A stretch of 64,000 nt of DNA, taken from Bedellia somnulentella. Lineage: Eukaryota; Arthropoda; Insecta; Lepidoptera; Bedelliidae. A model generated the notes under the pieces. That model was not told the DNA's origin and searched no databases. It saw nothing but the letters and a program-made list of their open reading frames with translations. The stretch is taken from positions 7,192,001 through 7,256,000 of the forward strand of contig OY755187.1 in the NCBI GenBank assembly GCA_963576735.1, read 5' to 3'. Numbering within the stretch: the first letter of the stretch is position 1; every line of letters begins with the position of its first letter. The translations under genes and the position numbers were made by a program. Positions 10,856 to 19,671 of the stretch are shown in pieces.

Positions 10856-13462
10856 ATGCCGCTTACTGCTGCTGAAAAACAAAAACGCTACCGGGAGAAA
10901 TTGAAGCAAAATCTTACTAAATACGAAGAAAGTAAAGCAAAACACAGGGAACACTATCACAAAGTTAAACGTCTAGTCAAAGATTTAACCCCAAAGGAAA
11001 AAAAGAATGCTAATGTGATATGGAAACTTAGACAAAGAGAATACCGGAAAAAGAAAAAGTCCCTGCATTCAATTTGCACTCCTCCTAGTTCCCCTGCTTC
11101 AATGATGAGTGAGAGTGATCGTGACGTGCCACCTGCCAGTCCCCCAGCTGCATCTCCTAAAACCCGTGGACGCCGTAAAGTGAAGAAGGAAAGAAGCAAA
11201 GTTTCCCGAGAAAACCAGAAACTAAAGACTGAAATATCAAAATTAACACGGAAAGTTGAAAAGTACAAAAAAAGAATAACAAGAAGTAAACGAAGCAATG
11301 CAAAAAAATCACAGGATAAAACTAAAGCTAGGTGCAGGTACAAGATATTAACAAATGCAATCAAAGAACGCTATGCTAAGATTAAATCAAAAAAAGATAA
11401 ACGGCTCATAAAAAGTGTCTTTGACAGTTCCCAAGTTGCAGCATCCAGACAGAAGATACAACTGTTTCGTGAAGCCCTAGGTATTAAACGAGAGTATAGG
11501 CATTCAGGTATAGATAACGCTCAAGGTACTACCATACTGCAGAAAAAAATTCAGGAGTTTTTTGTAAGAGACGATGTTTCAAGGGCATCAGCAGGAAAAA
11601 AGGAAACCATAACTAGAGGTGGCGAAAAAGTACAGAAGAGGTATTTACTTGACACTTTACGGAAATTGCACAGACAGTTCATCGAAGAACACTCAGAATT
11701 ACACTGTTCTTACTACTATTTCACTAATAACCGCCCGTTCTATGTTGTGCCTCTATCAGTAGAAGCAAGAGAAACTTGCATTTGCAAAATGCATGCAAAT
11801 TTCATGTATAAATTTAAAGAATTGAACAAGCTTGGCTTTTTCAAGACGAATGATGTGGGTGAAATTATTCAAGCAACTGTCTGTAGTGACCAATCCAAAG
11901 ACTGTATGTATTCAGAGTGTACACAATGCAAAAACAAAAAAGTGCAATTTGATGAGGTGTCAGTAACAGAAGTAAAGTACGTGCAGTGGGTTAGAAGGGA
12001 AGTAATTGAAGACGGAAAAAAGAGGAAGAAAAGTTTTAAAGAGGAAAAAATTGAGACAGGTAAAACATTTTTGCGAGAATTTGAAAAGGATATTACGAAA
12101 TTCAAAAAACACATCTTTAATATCAAAAGCCAATTCAAAGGTTTCAGAAATTGCTTAAATAATCTCAACCCTACAGAATGCGCTGTTGTAGTCGATTTCA
12201 GTGAAAACTATGCAGGGAAGTACCATGAAGAAGTGCAAGAACATCACTTTGGGGGTTCAAGAAAACAAGTGTCACTTCATACAGTAATGGTTTACACATT
12301 TGACTCGGAGAAGAGGTACATTTCACATTCCTTTTGCACAGTTTCACCTTCAGTGTGCCATCAACCTCACGCAATCTGGGCCCATTTAAATCCAATTTTA
12401 GAGTGGATTAGAAAAAACTATCCTATTGCAAAAACATTACATGTATTTTCTGATGGCCCTTCAACACAATATCGTCAGAAGAAAAACTTTTTCTTGTTTG
12501 CTACTGTTTTGTATGATTTTGGGTTTTTCGATGGTACCTGGAATTTTTTTGAGGCAGGGCATGGGAAAGGTCCTGCAGATGGCATTGGAGGTTTCCTAAA
12601 GCGCACTGCTGATAAAATTGTTACTGCTGGTAAGGACATACCCGATGCTGTCGAGTTTTTTAAGCAGCTAAAGGATGCCAGCAAAATAGTTATGTTCTTT
12701 ATTACTGAAGAAGCTATCGAACAAATGCTGAAAATCATACCTGATTCCATCCCACGTTTGGTTGGCACGCTTCAAGTCCATCAAATTTTTACAAATGAAC
12801 GTAACATTTTAAAATATAGATCACTATCCTGCTTTTGTGAATATACAAAAAAAGGATTCTGCAACTGCTTCAACCCAAAAACCTATCATGGTTATGACAC
12901 TATAAGTCTTCCTGAACCCATTACAGTACCAGACCCTGGTTCGCTTGGTGACCCCGACCCGGAATCTTCAGATAGCGACATTCCTCTTTTGGTCCTTAAA
13001 GAAATGCAAAATGTGCCTTCACGTGCTAGCATATACCGCAAGGTATATGGCTCCTCTGATGATGATAAGGATTGCCAGATACTGGGCGAAGAAAATATGC
13101 CTCCATCCAGAGATTTTACTAGCGAGATATCTGAACCACAACCATCGACTAGTGGTGTTTCTCGGAATTCTGTGGCTTGTGGAGATTTCTTGCATGTTCG
13201 CGTTCACGGAGGTGACAAAACTAAGAAGATGTATTCTTACGTCTGCAAAGTGTTGGCTCATGATGATGATTTGGATGAACTTTGGGTAATGTTTGCAAAG
13301 ATTGTGGGTAAAGATGCGCAAACATTTAGATTAGAAAAGGCCGATGTATATTCAGTACCCTATGAAGACATTATCAAAATTCTAGCAGCTCCTGTTGAAG
13401 AAAGGAGGGGAAACAGAATGCTGTACAAGTTTGAATCTCCAGTCGATGTTTTTGAAAAATAA
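10856..13462 (+). CDS. 868-aa protein, putative DDE-type transposase of unclassified family
   Basis: The start ATG has a favourable CAAAAATG context and is the first Met of the frame. Residues 1-70 are very basic (many K, R, Y), then a Pro/Ser linker (about 80-105), then a Lys/Arg-rich coiled-coil-like stretch (about 110-200). A cysteine cluster (SDQSKDCMYSECTQC) lies near 345-360. The central block has three acidic signatures: DFSENYAGKY (D447), HVFSDGPSTQYRQ (D533) and FEAGHGKGPADGIGG (E566, D575). D533 to E566 leaves 32 residues between them, close to the D-x34-E spacing of RNase H-fold transposases. A second cluster (CFCEYTKKGFCNC) lies near 660, then an acidic Ser-rich linker and a conserved-looking C-terminal module (about 775-868). 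I recall related unnamed proteins in arthropods and other animals, but the transposase function is my inference. The frame is intact. Confidence 0.7.
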   Translation: MPLTAAEKQKRYREKLKQNLTKYEESKAKHREHYHKVKRLVKDLTPKEKKNANVIWKLRQREYRKKKKSLHSICTPPSSPASMMSESDRDVPPASPPAASPKTRGRRKVKKERSKVSRENQKLKTEISKLTRKVEKYKKRITRSKRSNAKKSQDKTKARCRYKILTNAIKERYAKIKSKKDKRLIKSVFDSSQVAASRQKIQLFREALGIKREYRHSGIDNAQGTTILQKKIQEFFVRDDVSRASAGKKETITRGGEKVQKRYLLDTLRKLHRQFIEEHSELHCSYYYFTNNRPFYVVPLSVEARETCICKMHANFMYKFKELNKLGFFKTNDVGEIIQATVCSDQSKDCMYSECTQCKNKKVQFDEVSVTEVKYVQWVRREVIEDGKKRKKSFKEEKIETGKTFLREFEKDITKFKKHIFNIKSQFKGFRNCLNNLNPTECAVVVDFSENYAGKYHEEVQEHHFGGSRKQVSLHTVMVYTFDSEKRYISHSFCTVSPSVCHQPHAIWAHLNPILEWIRKNYPIAKTLHVFSDGPSTQYRQKKNFFLFATVLYDFGFFDGTWNFFEAGHGKGPADGIGGFLKRTADKIVTAGKDIPDAVEFFKQLKDASKIVMFFITEEAIEQMLKIIPDSIPRLVGTLQVHQIFTNERNILKYRSLSCFCEYTKKGFCNCFNPKTYHGYDTISLPEPITVPDPGSLGDPDPESSDSDIPLLVLKEMQNVPSRASIYRKVYGSSDDDKDCQILGEENMPPSRDFTSEISEPQPSTSGVSRNSVACGDFLHVRVHGGDKTKKMYSYVCKVLAHDDDLDELWVMFAKIVGKDAQTFRLEKADVYSVPYEDIIKILAAPVEERRGNRMLYKFESPVDVFEK

Positions 13463-13625
13463 ATAAGATTTATTTCTTAACTATACTTAACGAGAAACCT
13501 GAAATGGATCTCACTATCTTAATTTTGATCTCAATGTGTGAAATGTTTGTTGTTCAATGTTTAAGTCTGTTTATTGTTTATAGGTTACCTACTATTCTTG
13601 TTGTATTGTGGTAAGTGTTGTATTT

Positions 13626-14010
13626 GGAGTTACCAAAATGTCTTTGGAGTTACTTTTTGTCCCCAGTTTTTATCTTTTGTTTTCCTTAATATATCAACAA
13701 AATAATATATATTGTTATAACTTTTACTGTGAAAAGAATGAGCACTTTTAAATTTTGTGGAAACCACTGCTCACCGCCACTTTAAATAGACATCTTCATA
13801 GTTTTTGCAAAAATATGTTATTCATTTTGACCTGCGGTAACTCAAGTGACATCTACCTCTCTTTTTAAAATTATTACTAAAAGAAACTTAAAAGACTGAT
13901 TACAAAAGTTAATTGTTTAATTAGTCATAAGTAGTTTATTTAATAAATAATATTTAAAAACTTTTCAATCATGTTTTATTATGAAGAAGACAGTTGGTAA
14001 CGCAAGAGAC
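13626..14010 (+). repeat. Right-arm cluster of GGTAAC-type subterminal motifs
   Basis: GTCTTTGGAGTTAC at 13640-13653 is the exact inverse of the left-arm GTAACTCCAAAGAC. GGTAACTCAAGTGAC lies at 13836-13850, GGTAACGCAAGAGAC at 13996-14010, and GGAGTTACC at 13626-13634. Confidence 0.6.
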
Positions 14011-14206
14011 TCAAATTGTGACCTAAGGTAAAATTTTATCAAATTAATCGATAGTCCATAATCCTAGGTCGCGCCCCTTTTGCAATTCTATAGTTTAATA
14101 GTTTTTATACAAAAATCTTTAACAGTTTAGGGAAAAAGTTAATATTTTTTATTTCATGAAAAATGTTAACCCAACCATGAAATTGTCTGCTTAAAAGTTG
14201 ATTGAC

Positions 14207-14330
14207 CCGAGTACACTGTCTAAGCAAAACGTGGGTACTCTGAACACCAGGTGACAATTTCACGTGATGTTCAGTAGTATTAGTACCTCTTCCAAATTTA
14301 CATATTATATTCGGCGTGACCGTTTGAGTC
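14207..14330 (+). repeat. Dispersed repeat family A, copy 2
   Basis: Begins TACACTGTCTAAGCAAAACG and ends near GGCGTGACCGTTTGAG; diverged in the middle. The 15 bp before it (AAGTTGATTGACCC) are the inverse of the SINE end at 9355-9370. Confidence 0.7.
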
Positions 14331-14449
14331 TTGAGTTGAGTCGTCACAACGTATAGCAATATTTTTTTTAAGTGTCTTGCTTTGTTGTTAATATAGTGGA
14401 TTTTTTTATCCAAATATTATTATATCACGCGCTTTTGCGTATAATATCT

Positions 14450-14760
14450 TTTTATTTGAAGTTAGATGTCCTTTTACATATATTTGTATGGTATCTGTAT
14501 TGCAAGTAGACGTCGAATTCGCGGAGGCTGCTTGCAGCTGGCCAGGTCAACCCGCGACGCGCTCTGCACGCTGCAATGACATCACTCCGAAGGTGATGGG
14601 TTGACATATGCACAATGATGTTCTTCGTTCGAGTCGAGGCCTTATTGTGGGCTAATCCATGCACATCTATGACACTGGATGGTGGTAGCGGTATCCCGAT
14701 TACAGTACCCAGTGTTTCCACAATATGAAGTAGATTTAGCTCCTCTATTTCTAGAATGTT
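14450..14760 (-). pseudogene. LINE ORF1 fragment
   Basis: The minus-strand frame reads VETLGTVIGIPLPPSSVIDV, then THHLRSDVIAACRARRGLTW. This pattern (a short helix, an ID..H segment, then a block with R-x-x-I-I-V followed by an Ala/Arg-rich helix) is that of the C-terminal nucleic-acid-binding part of ORF1 proteins in insect LINEs. Both ends are missing. It is noticeably more GC-rich than its surroundings. It cannot be assigned to a clade. Confidence 0.5.
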
Positions 14761-15599
14761 TTGTATTTCTAGTTTGCAGTTTCTAGCCCTTTGGTCTTAG
14801 TCCAATAATTTTCAAAAATGTAATAAAAAAATATTATAAATAAATACTCGAGTGTTTAAAACATTAATATCGTATACGCCCTATGTGCTTCCGGTAACGG
14901 AGAAGTATTAATCTGCCAGATTACAAGTCGGGGGTGGGAGCACAAAGAGGGAGAAAATAAAAAAAAAATAAGCTCATCAGGTATTCAGGGGTCATGTTAA
15001 GTGACCTCTAAAAGGTATCCTATTCAAAATAATTGACAATTTGGATGCATCTCACAGCCGATTTTTGAAAATGTGAAAAAAAAATAGTGACCTTGAAATA
15101 CAAAAGCTCATCAGATTTAGATGCAGACAGTTTAGCTCGATGTCCTTGTTGTACTAACCTATAATTTGATTACTATGTGGAGGGATTTCATTGTTCTGAC
15201 AGTTTAAGGTAGTACCTTCTCATGTAAAGGACACCACTTCGCTGGGTGCAAAGTAGGGGGTGGGGAAACTCGAATCGATCACAGCGCGCACTGTGGCAAA
15301 AAAAGGAACATTCGGCGGCTAATCAAGTGTAATTGAAATGATGGAAAATATTCATTGAACTAAAATTTACAAATAATGCCAAGTTAATATATTTTCGCGT
15401 GTCGGAAATGAAGGAAAAACATTCATCTGCAATATTTATGCACATAGTGGCAAAGATATATGTGATTCTGAAGTTCAAACTGAAATATCAAACAATTTGA
15501 AGATTATCAAGTTTGGCAAAAAAAAACAAGCACCAAGGATGTAATACTATTGTAAAAACTTTCGCTCATCGAGCAACCTTGCTTGCAAATGCCGGCCTG
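14761..15599. other. Non-coding, no gene recognised
   Basis: No supported feature; the last 200 bp may be a decayed 5' part of the transposase relic that follows. Confidence 0.35.
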
Positions 15600-16125
15600 C
15601 TTTCATCCAAATTACAGTAACACTAGAGCCATTATTGATGGTACAAAGTTTTAAGTAGAAATACCATCTGCAGTTGATTATCGTGTGTGGTGCTACAAGA
15701 AAGGATTTACTGCAAAGGTGCTCATAGGTATTACACCCGGAGGCTTCATTTCCTTTATATCAAAAGTGGCCGGTGCAAGGAAAAGCTATGCTCAAATAAC
15801 AGTTGAATCAGGATTGTGGATTATAGGTATTTAGAAAACGGAGACATTGTTTTGGCTGACAAAGGACTTCGACAAATAAAGAAAATTTAAATGAAAGTGG
15901 AAAAGAAATAGGAATTGTTATGCCACCTTTTCGAAGTGATAAAAGGGAATTTTCAAGAGATGAGACAAATGATACTTACATCGGTATCGCTTGGGTTAGG
16001 ATTAATGTCGATAATGCAACGGCTGAGACTTTATTAAAACTTGTTTGCCATACAGATGATATTTTGCATATTTGTTGTGTATTAGTAAATTTGCAGAATT
16101 CAATAAAACAAAATATATAACACGA
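15600..16125 (+). pseudogene. PIF/Harbinger-like (DDE_Tnp_4) transposase relic
   Basis: Translation over several frames gives RAIIDGTKF (first acidic position), YRVWCYKKGFTAKVLIGITP, GGFISFISKVAGARKSYAQI, then LADKGL (second acidic position), VMPPFRSDKREFSRDET and RINVDNATAE. This is the order of the DDE_Tnp_4 domain of PIF/Harbinger and the related ISL2EU transposases, which cut and join DNA with three acidic residues. There is a TAA directly after DGTKF, a TAG after the VESGL block, and the third catalytic position, usually Glu in an H-V-E-R context, reads Asp. The element is dead. The last 66 codons (15920-16117) form one open stretch with a stop just before 16120. Terminal repeats were not identified. 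Confidence 0.75.
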
Positions 16126-16154
16126 TTTACTTTTATTTAAGAACACAATAATAG

Positions 16155-16325
16155 ACATGATAGTCCAGTGGGTAGTACACCCGCCCGAAAACAGAAGGGC
16201 GTGAGTTCCAATCCTGGGACGGGCCTACACCAATTTGTCTTTTCTAAAGTCATATGTGTGGTTAATTTATCATGGTTGCTAACGGTGCGGGAAAACATCG
16301 TGAGGAAACCCACATGGCTGAGTTG
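16155..16325 (+). mobile_element. tRNA-derived SINE, 5' part (split by the Ty3 insertion)
   Basis: A tRNA-like head holds an A-box-like TAGTCCAGTGGGTAG and a B-box-like GAGTTCCAATCCTGG (16203-16217). The text GGAAAACATCGTGAGGAAACC (16290-16310) is common in lepidopteran SINEs. The body resumes at 23648 after the LTR element. It was transcribed by RNA polymerase III and mobilised by a LINE (family knowledge). It is no longer contiguous. Confidence 0.75.
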
Positions 16326-16622
16326 TGTAAGGTTTTATTCTATTTAGTTCAGAGTTTTTTTACATTTAGAAATGAATTTAAGAATAAAAGTAACTTCACT
16401 GACCATTCTGGTGACGTTACAACCGACGAGTGTGTGTGTGTGCGTTAGTGGGTGGCGGTAGTGGACGCTTGAGGCGCAGGGACATTCTCGGTCGGACAGC
16501 GTGAGCGAACACATGTGTTAAGTTTTTGGATATAACTTTATGTTAATGTAATTTTATTTAAATTGAAAGAATACACGTGCTGTAAATATAAAAGGTGTTC
16601 ATAATTTCCGAGGGTGATTACA
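16326..16622 (+). repeat. 5' LTR
   Basis: 297 bp, starts TGTAAGG, ends GATTACA. Differs from the 3' LTR only at the CATAATTTCC/CATTATTTCC position. It contains a (GT)n run near 16430. Confidence 0.95.
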
Positions 16623-17668
16623 TTTCAGCCAGTGGGATAACGAAATTCCGTAAGTACTCGCCCACATGTTATTCTTTATGTATAGTGATTATGTATCTTG
16701 TGGCGTGAAATAAGTTCATTTCGGATGACGAATTTAGAGCTAAAATATACACATATATAAGCTATGTGTATAAACAAGTTTCATTTGCACCACGTTATTG
16801 ATGTAATAAATAGTTAAAGGTTATAACATTTTGGCTCACGTAGAATAGCTAATTTAATTTCGTTTACTTAAAGCCATCACCTGTTTCTTTTATTGCACTG
16901 ATAAGGGCCACACACTGTATCAACGACAGTGTTCCTTATGCATGGTTTGTTTTCATGTTACCACGTGATTTATAGTAAGTAATATTAAAGCGAAATTCAG
17001 GATCCGTGCTGTGACGGAAGTATTTAAAATAAATAAAAAAATATATATAAATATAATAATAATAGAATCCAGGATTTTGACTTACAACAAATTGAGTGAT
17101 AAATATAAATAGGTGAACTGTGGATCAAGGGCGGGGTCAAAATTCTGTTATTTTTTGCGCTATACATTTTGTTCAAGATACATTCATTCTAGAAATTATG
17201 TTTTTACTTTTATTTTTTTATTTTTTTTTTGGGTTTTTATTTTATTTTTTAATATAAGATGTGGTACGTATAAACGGAGTAAGAGGGTTCTAAAGGGTGT
17301 CAAAATGTTATTATTTCTGCGCTGGGACACACCGTTTCCGAGATATAAGGCATTTTCGAAATTTAATTTTTTTTTACTTTTTTGGGATTTTGACTTTTAA
17401 TTTGGTACGTTTGGACAGTGCATGGGTTATCTAAAAGGGGGTCAAAATTTTGTTATTTTTGCGCTAGGACGCACCGTTTCCGAGATACAAAGCAATTTCA
17501 AAAACAGATATTTTTTTATTTTATTTTTTCCCTCATTATTTTGGGGATTTATTTACTTGAAATTGAGGCATATAATTGATTTTATTATATTAATTTCTTC
17601 TCCATTCTTAATGAGTGTTTTTCTTACACATGTGGCTAATACTACTATGTGCGACGAGTTTACAGATA
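16623..17668 (+). other. Ty3 leader between LTR and gag
   Basis: Untranslated leader with two short T-rich open frames. A weak internal repeat is visible: GG(T)GTCAAAATTTTGTTATTT followed by GCGCT.GGAC.CACCGTTTCCG at 17128-17160, 17296-17343 and 17438-17485. Three diverged copies of a roughly 150-bp unit are suggested. Confidence 0.5.
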
Positions 17669-18775
17669 ATGGATCAAGAGACTGGAGTACAACGGAGTTT
17701 AGAGACTCCTAGCCGTGGGCGCGACCGTTCCAGGTCAAGAAGAAGCGACGGGAGCGCGCGGCTTAGAAGCCGCAGTCGCAACCACAGCCGCCGCTTGAGG
17801 GAGAGGGAGCAGGCCCTGAGGCTAGAGCAGCAACGGGTTCGACAACTGGAAGAGGACTTGAAAAGGGACCGGGATGCTGAGCGTCGCTCGCCAAGGCAGA
17901 GCCGCGAGCCCCGCAGCCGGAGCCGGATGTCAAGAGCCGTGACCCGCCGGCAGCCCCGCAGCCGGAGCCGGATGTCGAGAGCCGTGACCCGCCGGCAGCT
18001 CCGCAGCCGGAGCCGGATGCCGAGAGCCACGACCAGCCGGCAGCCCCGCAGCCGCAGCCGGGAGGTCGGCAGCGGCACCAGAACGAGACCCGGCCGAGCA
18101 GGGAGAGACTCCACGAGCATCGATCGACGTTCGAAAAGGTCATGTAGTCCTTCTTTCTCATCTAACGATATTGTTAAAATTATTCAGTCCATAAAAGAAG
18201 TCTTACCGCCGCAGCCGGCAACTCAGAGCCCGATTACTATTAACAGAAGCCTAGAACACAAAAACATCGTTCCGGAATTTGACCCTTCTGGGAAAAATCA
18301 AAGGATCGAAGTGTGGCTAAAAAAGGTCAATGAATGCGCGAAAGTTTACGGCTGGGACGAAAAGACTGTTATACACTTTGCACTGCAAAAATTGACAGGG
18401 ATAGCTAAAACTTGGTTAGAAACTCTTGATACTATGCTACTCTCATGGGACGATTGGCAGGCTACTTTGGTTAGCGCGTTCCCGTCGGAACAAAATTATG
18501 GGCAATTATTAGAAGATATGTTGCGACGCAAAAGTAAGCATCAGGAACCCATTGAGGTTTACTATTACGAGAAATTAGGTTTGCTCAACCAGTGCGGAAT
18601 CAAAGGTAGGCGGGCGGTCGATTGCCTAATTCATGGGATAGTAGATAGGATGATGCGTTCTAGTGCTTTAGCGTTACGATGTGAGGAACCCGACCAGCTA
18701 TTAAAATTTTTGATGAGTTATAGTAGAGAAGAGAACCTACAGTACAATTCCCTTCGAACAGAGATAGAAATATAG
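17669..18775 (+). CDS. gag: Ty3/gypsy Gag
   Basis: The frame is open from 17615, but the Met at 17669 (MDQETGVQ) is the better start because the upstream 18 residues are hydrophobic leader translation. Residues 10-150 are Arg/Ser/Pro-rich with three near-identical repeats of RSRSRMSRAVTRRQP type. These also create long antisense frames in a GC-rich patch. Residues 180-360 hold the retrotransposon Gag core (LTGIAKTWLETLD, then SWDDWQATLVSAFPSEQNYG, then EEPDQLLKFL), which assembles the virus-like particle. The zinc knuckles are not in this frame but in the following -1 frame, so Gag here ends without them unless ribosomes shift. Confidence 0.85.
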   Translation: MDQETGVQRSLETPSRGRDRSRSRRSDGSARLRSRSRNHSRRLREREQALRLEQQRVRQLEEDLKRDRDAERRSPRQSREPRSRSRMSRAVTRRQPRSRSRMSRAVTRRQLRSRSRMPRATTSRQPRSRSREVGSGTRTRPGRAGRDSTSIDRRSKRSCSPSFSSNDIVKIIQSIKEVLPPQPATQSPITINRSLEHKNIVPEFDPSGKNQRIEVWLKKVNECAKVYGWDEKTVIHFALQKLTGIAKTWLETLDTMLLSWDDWQATLVSAFPSEQNYGQLLEDMLRRKSKHQEPIEVYYYEKLGLLNQCGIKGRRAVDCLIHGIVDRMMRSSALALRCEEPDQLLKFLMSYSREENLQYNSLRTEIEI

Positions 18776-19671
18776 TTGGGGTTGACGATAAGGGCTCCAC
18801 TAAAGCCGGTTTAAAGACGAATCCCAATATATTTTGCTATAATTGTAAGGAGAAGGGACATATATTTGCTCGGTGTCCCCGACCCTTAGTTAAATGTAGT
18901 ACTTGCCAAAAGGTGGGACATAAGTCTGAATTATGTAGACAAAAGCCTGACTCGGTGGGGCCGTTGAAGGTTGAAACTGTGCTCAAAGCTATGTGTATAA
19001 CGGGGTCAAATCCATGCGATAAGTTCATAAAGCCAGTAAAAGTTAACGGGATAACAGTGGAAGCCTTTGTCGACTTGGGTAGTGAGGTCACTCTTATTCG
19101 TGAATCTAGTTTCTCTCGTCTCGGACTTTATCATGACGGTGTTCCTTTTATCATGAAAGGGTTCGGAAATAATCTTGTATCCTCCCTGGGAACCGCAGAG
19201 TTGACGATAACGATTGACGACGTAACTGCCACTGTAATTTGTAGGATAGTTGATGACAGCCTTCTCGAGAAACCAATGCTCATAGGGCAGACTTACTCTG
19301 AGCAACCACATATTGTAGTTTACAAAGATATAAATAAATTGCAGTTTTTACATCTAGGCAGCGAACTTCCAAACTTTCAAGAACTTGATGATGATAATGG
19401 AGAGCTAGAGAGGGTTCGAATTGTGGCACGTAACTATATATATGGGGCGGCCAGCGTAAGATCCGCCACAGGATCAGTATTTAGTGGAAGCATAGTGCTA
19501 AACACCAAAGTAGTGGGAAAGCCCAACGACCAATATTTAGTATGCGGTGGAGTTTACGAAGTAAAAAGTGGAAGACTTTTTGTAATGATAATGCCATGTG
19601 CGGCATCCAAGAAAATTTCATCTTTGCGCGAGCAGAACGTGTACAAGCAGTATATAGGTTATCGGATGTAG
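18727..19671 (+). CDS. pol: Ty3 Pol segment 1: zinc knuckles and aspartic protease
   Basis: Frame -1 relative to gag, open from 18727 and overlapping the last 48 bp of gag, so expression by a -1 shift in that overlap is possible. Two CCHC knuckles (CYNCKEKGH, then CSTCQKVGH) lie at 18835-18950. The protease follows with AFVDLGSEVTLI near 19065, where the usual D-S/T-G triad reads D-L-G. It cleaves the polyprotein in the particle (family knowledge). The segment ends at a stop at 19669 after the reading frame changes at the T5 run 19577-19581; the real continuation is in the next frame. Confidence 0.8.
   Translation, partial: RREPTVQFPSNRDRNIVGVDDKGSTKAGLKTNPNIFCYNCKEKGHIFARCPRPLVKCSTCQKVGHKSELCRQKPDSVGPLKVETVLKAMCITGSNPCDKFIKPVKVNGITVEAFVDLGSEVTLIRESSFSRLGLYHDGVPFIMKGFGNNLVSSLGTAELTITIDDVTATVICRIVDDSLLEKPMLIGQTYSEQPHIVVYKDINKLQFLHLGSELPNFQELDDDNGELERVRIVARNYIYGAASVRSATGSVFSGSIVLNTKVVGKPNDQYLVCGGVYEVKSGRLFVMIMPCAASKKISSLREQNVYKQYIGYRM

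Larger units (their letters stand above)
9413..14028 (+). mobile_element. Candidate unclassified DNA transposon encoding an 868-aa DDE-like protein
   Basis: One intact 868-codon gene (10856-13462) is flanked by non-coding arms. These carry a repeated 15-bp motif GGTAAC(T/G)C(C/A)A(A/G)AGAC (details under the repeat entries). Candidate terminal inverted repeats are CCTGAGGTAACCATTTTGA at 9413-9431 and the reverse complement of 14011-14028, CCTTAGGTCACAATTTGA (about 15 matches over 19 aligned positions with one gap). No clean target duplication could be read, so the exact ends are provisional. The arms have no other coding sequence. The layout (single gene, terminal and subterminal repeats) is that of a cut-and-paste transposon, which is an inference. 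Confidence 0.55.

Noticed and set aside
10957..13321. Several minus-strand and alternative-frame open stretches (60-135 codons) within the 868-aa gene
   Set aside because: Composition is that of antisense translation of Lys-rich coding sequence (many L, F, S); the 868-codon frame explains the region.
9408..14047. TTAA at 9408-9411 and 14044-14047 as target duplication of the 868-aa element
   Set aside because: The sequence inside the right TTAA does not align with the left end for 17 bp, and TTAA is frequent in AT-rich DNA; ends left provisional.
17674..18161. Two long minus-strand open frames rich in Arg/Leu/Gly opposite gag
   Set aside because: They mirror the Arg/Ser-rich repeats of Gag in a GC-rich patch; no start context and no homology pattern of their own.
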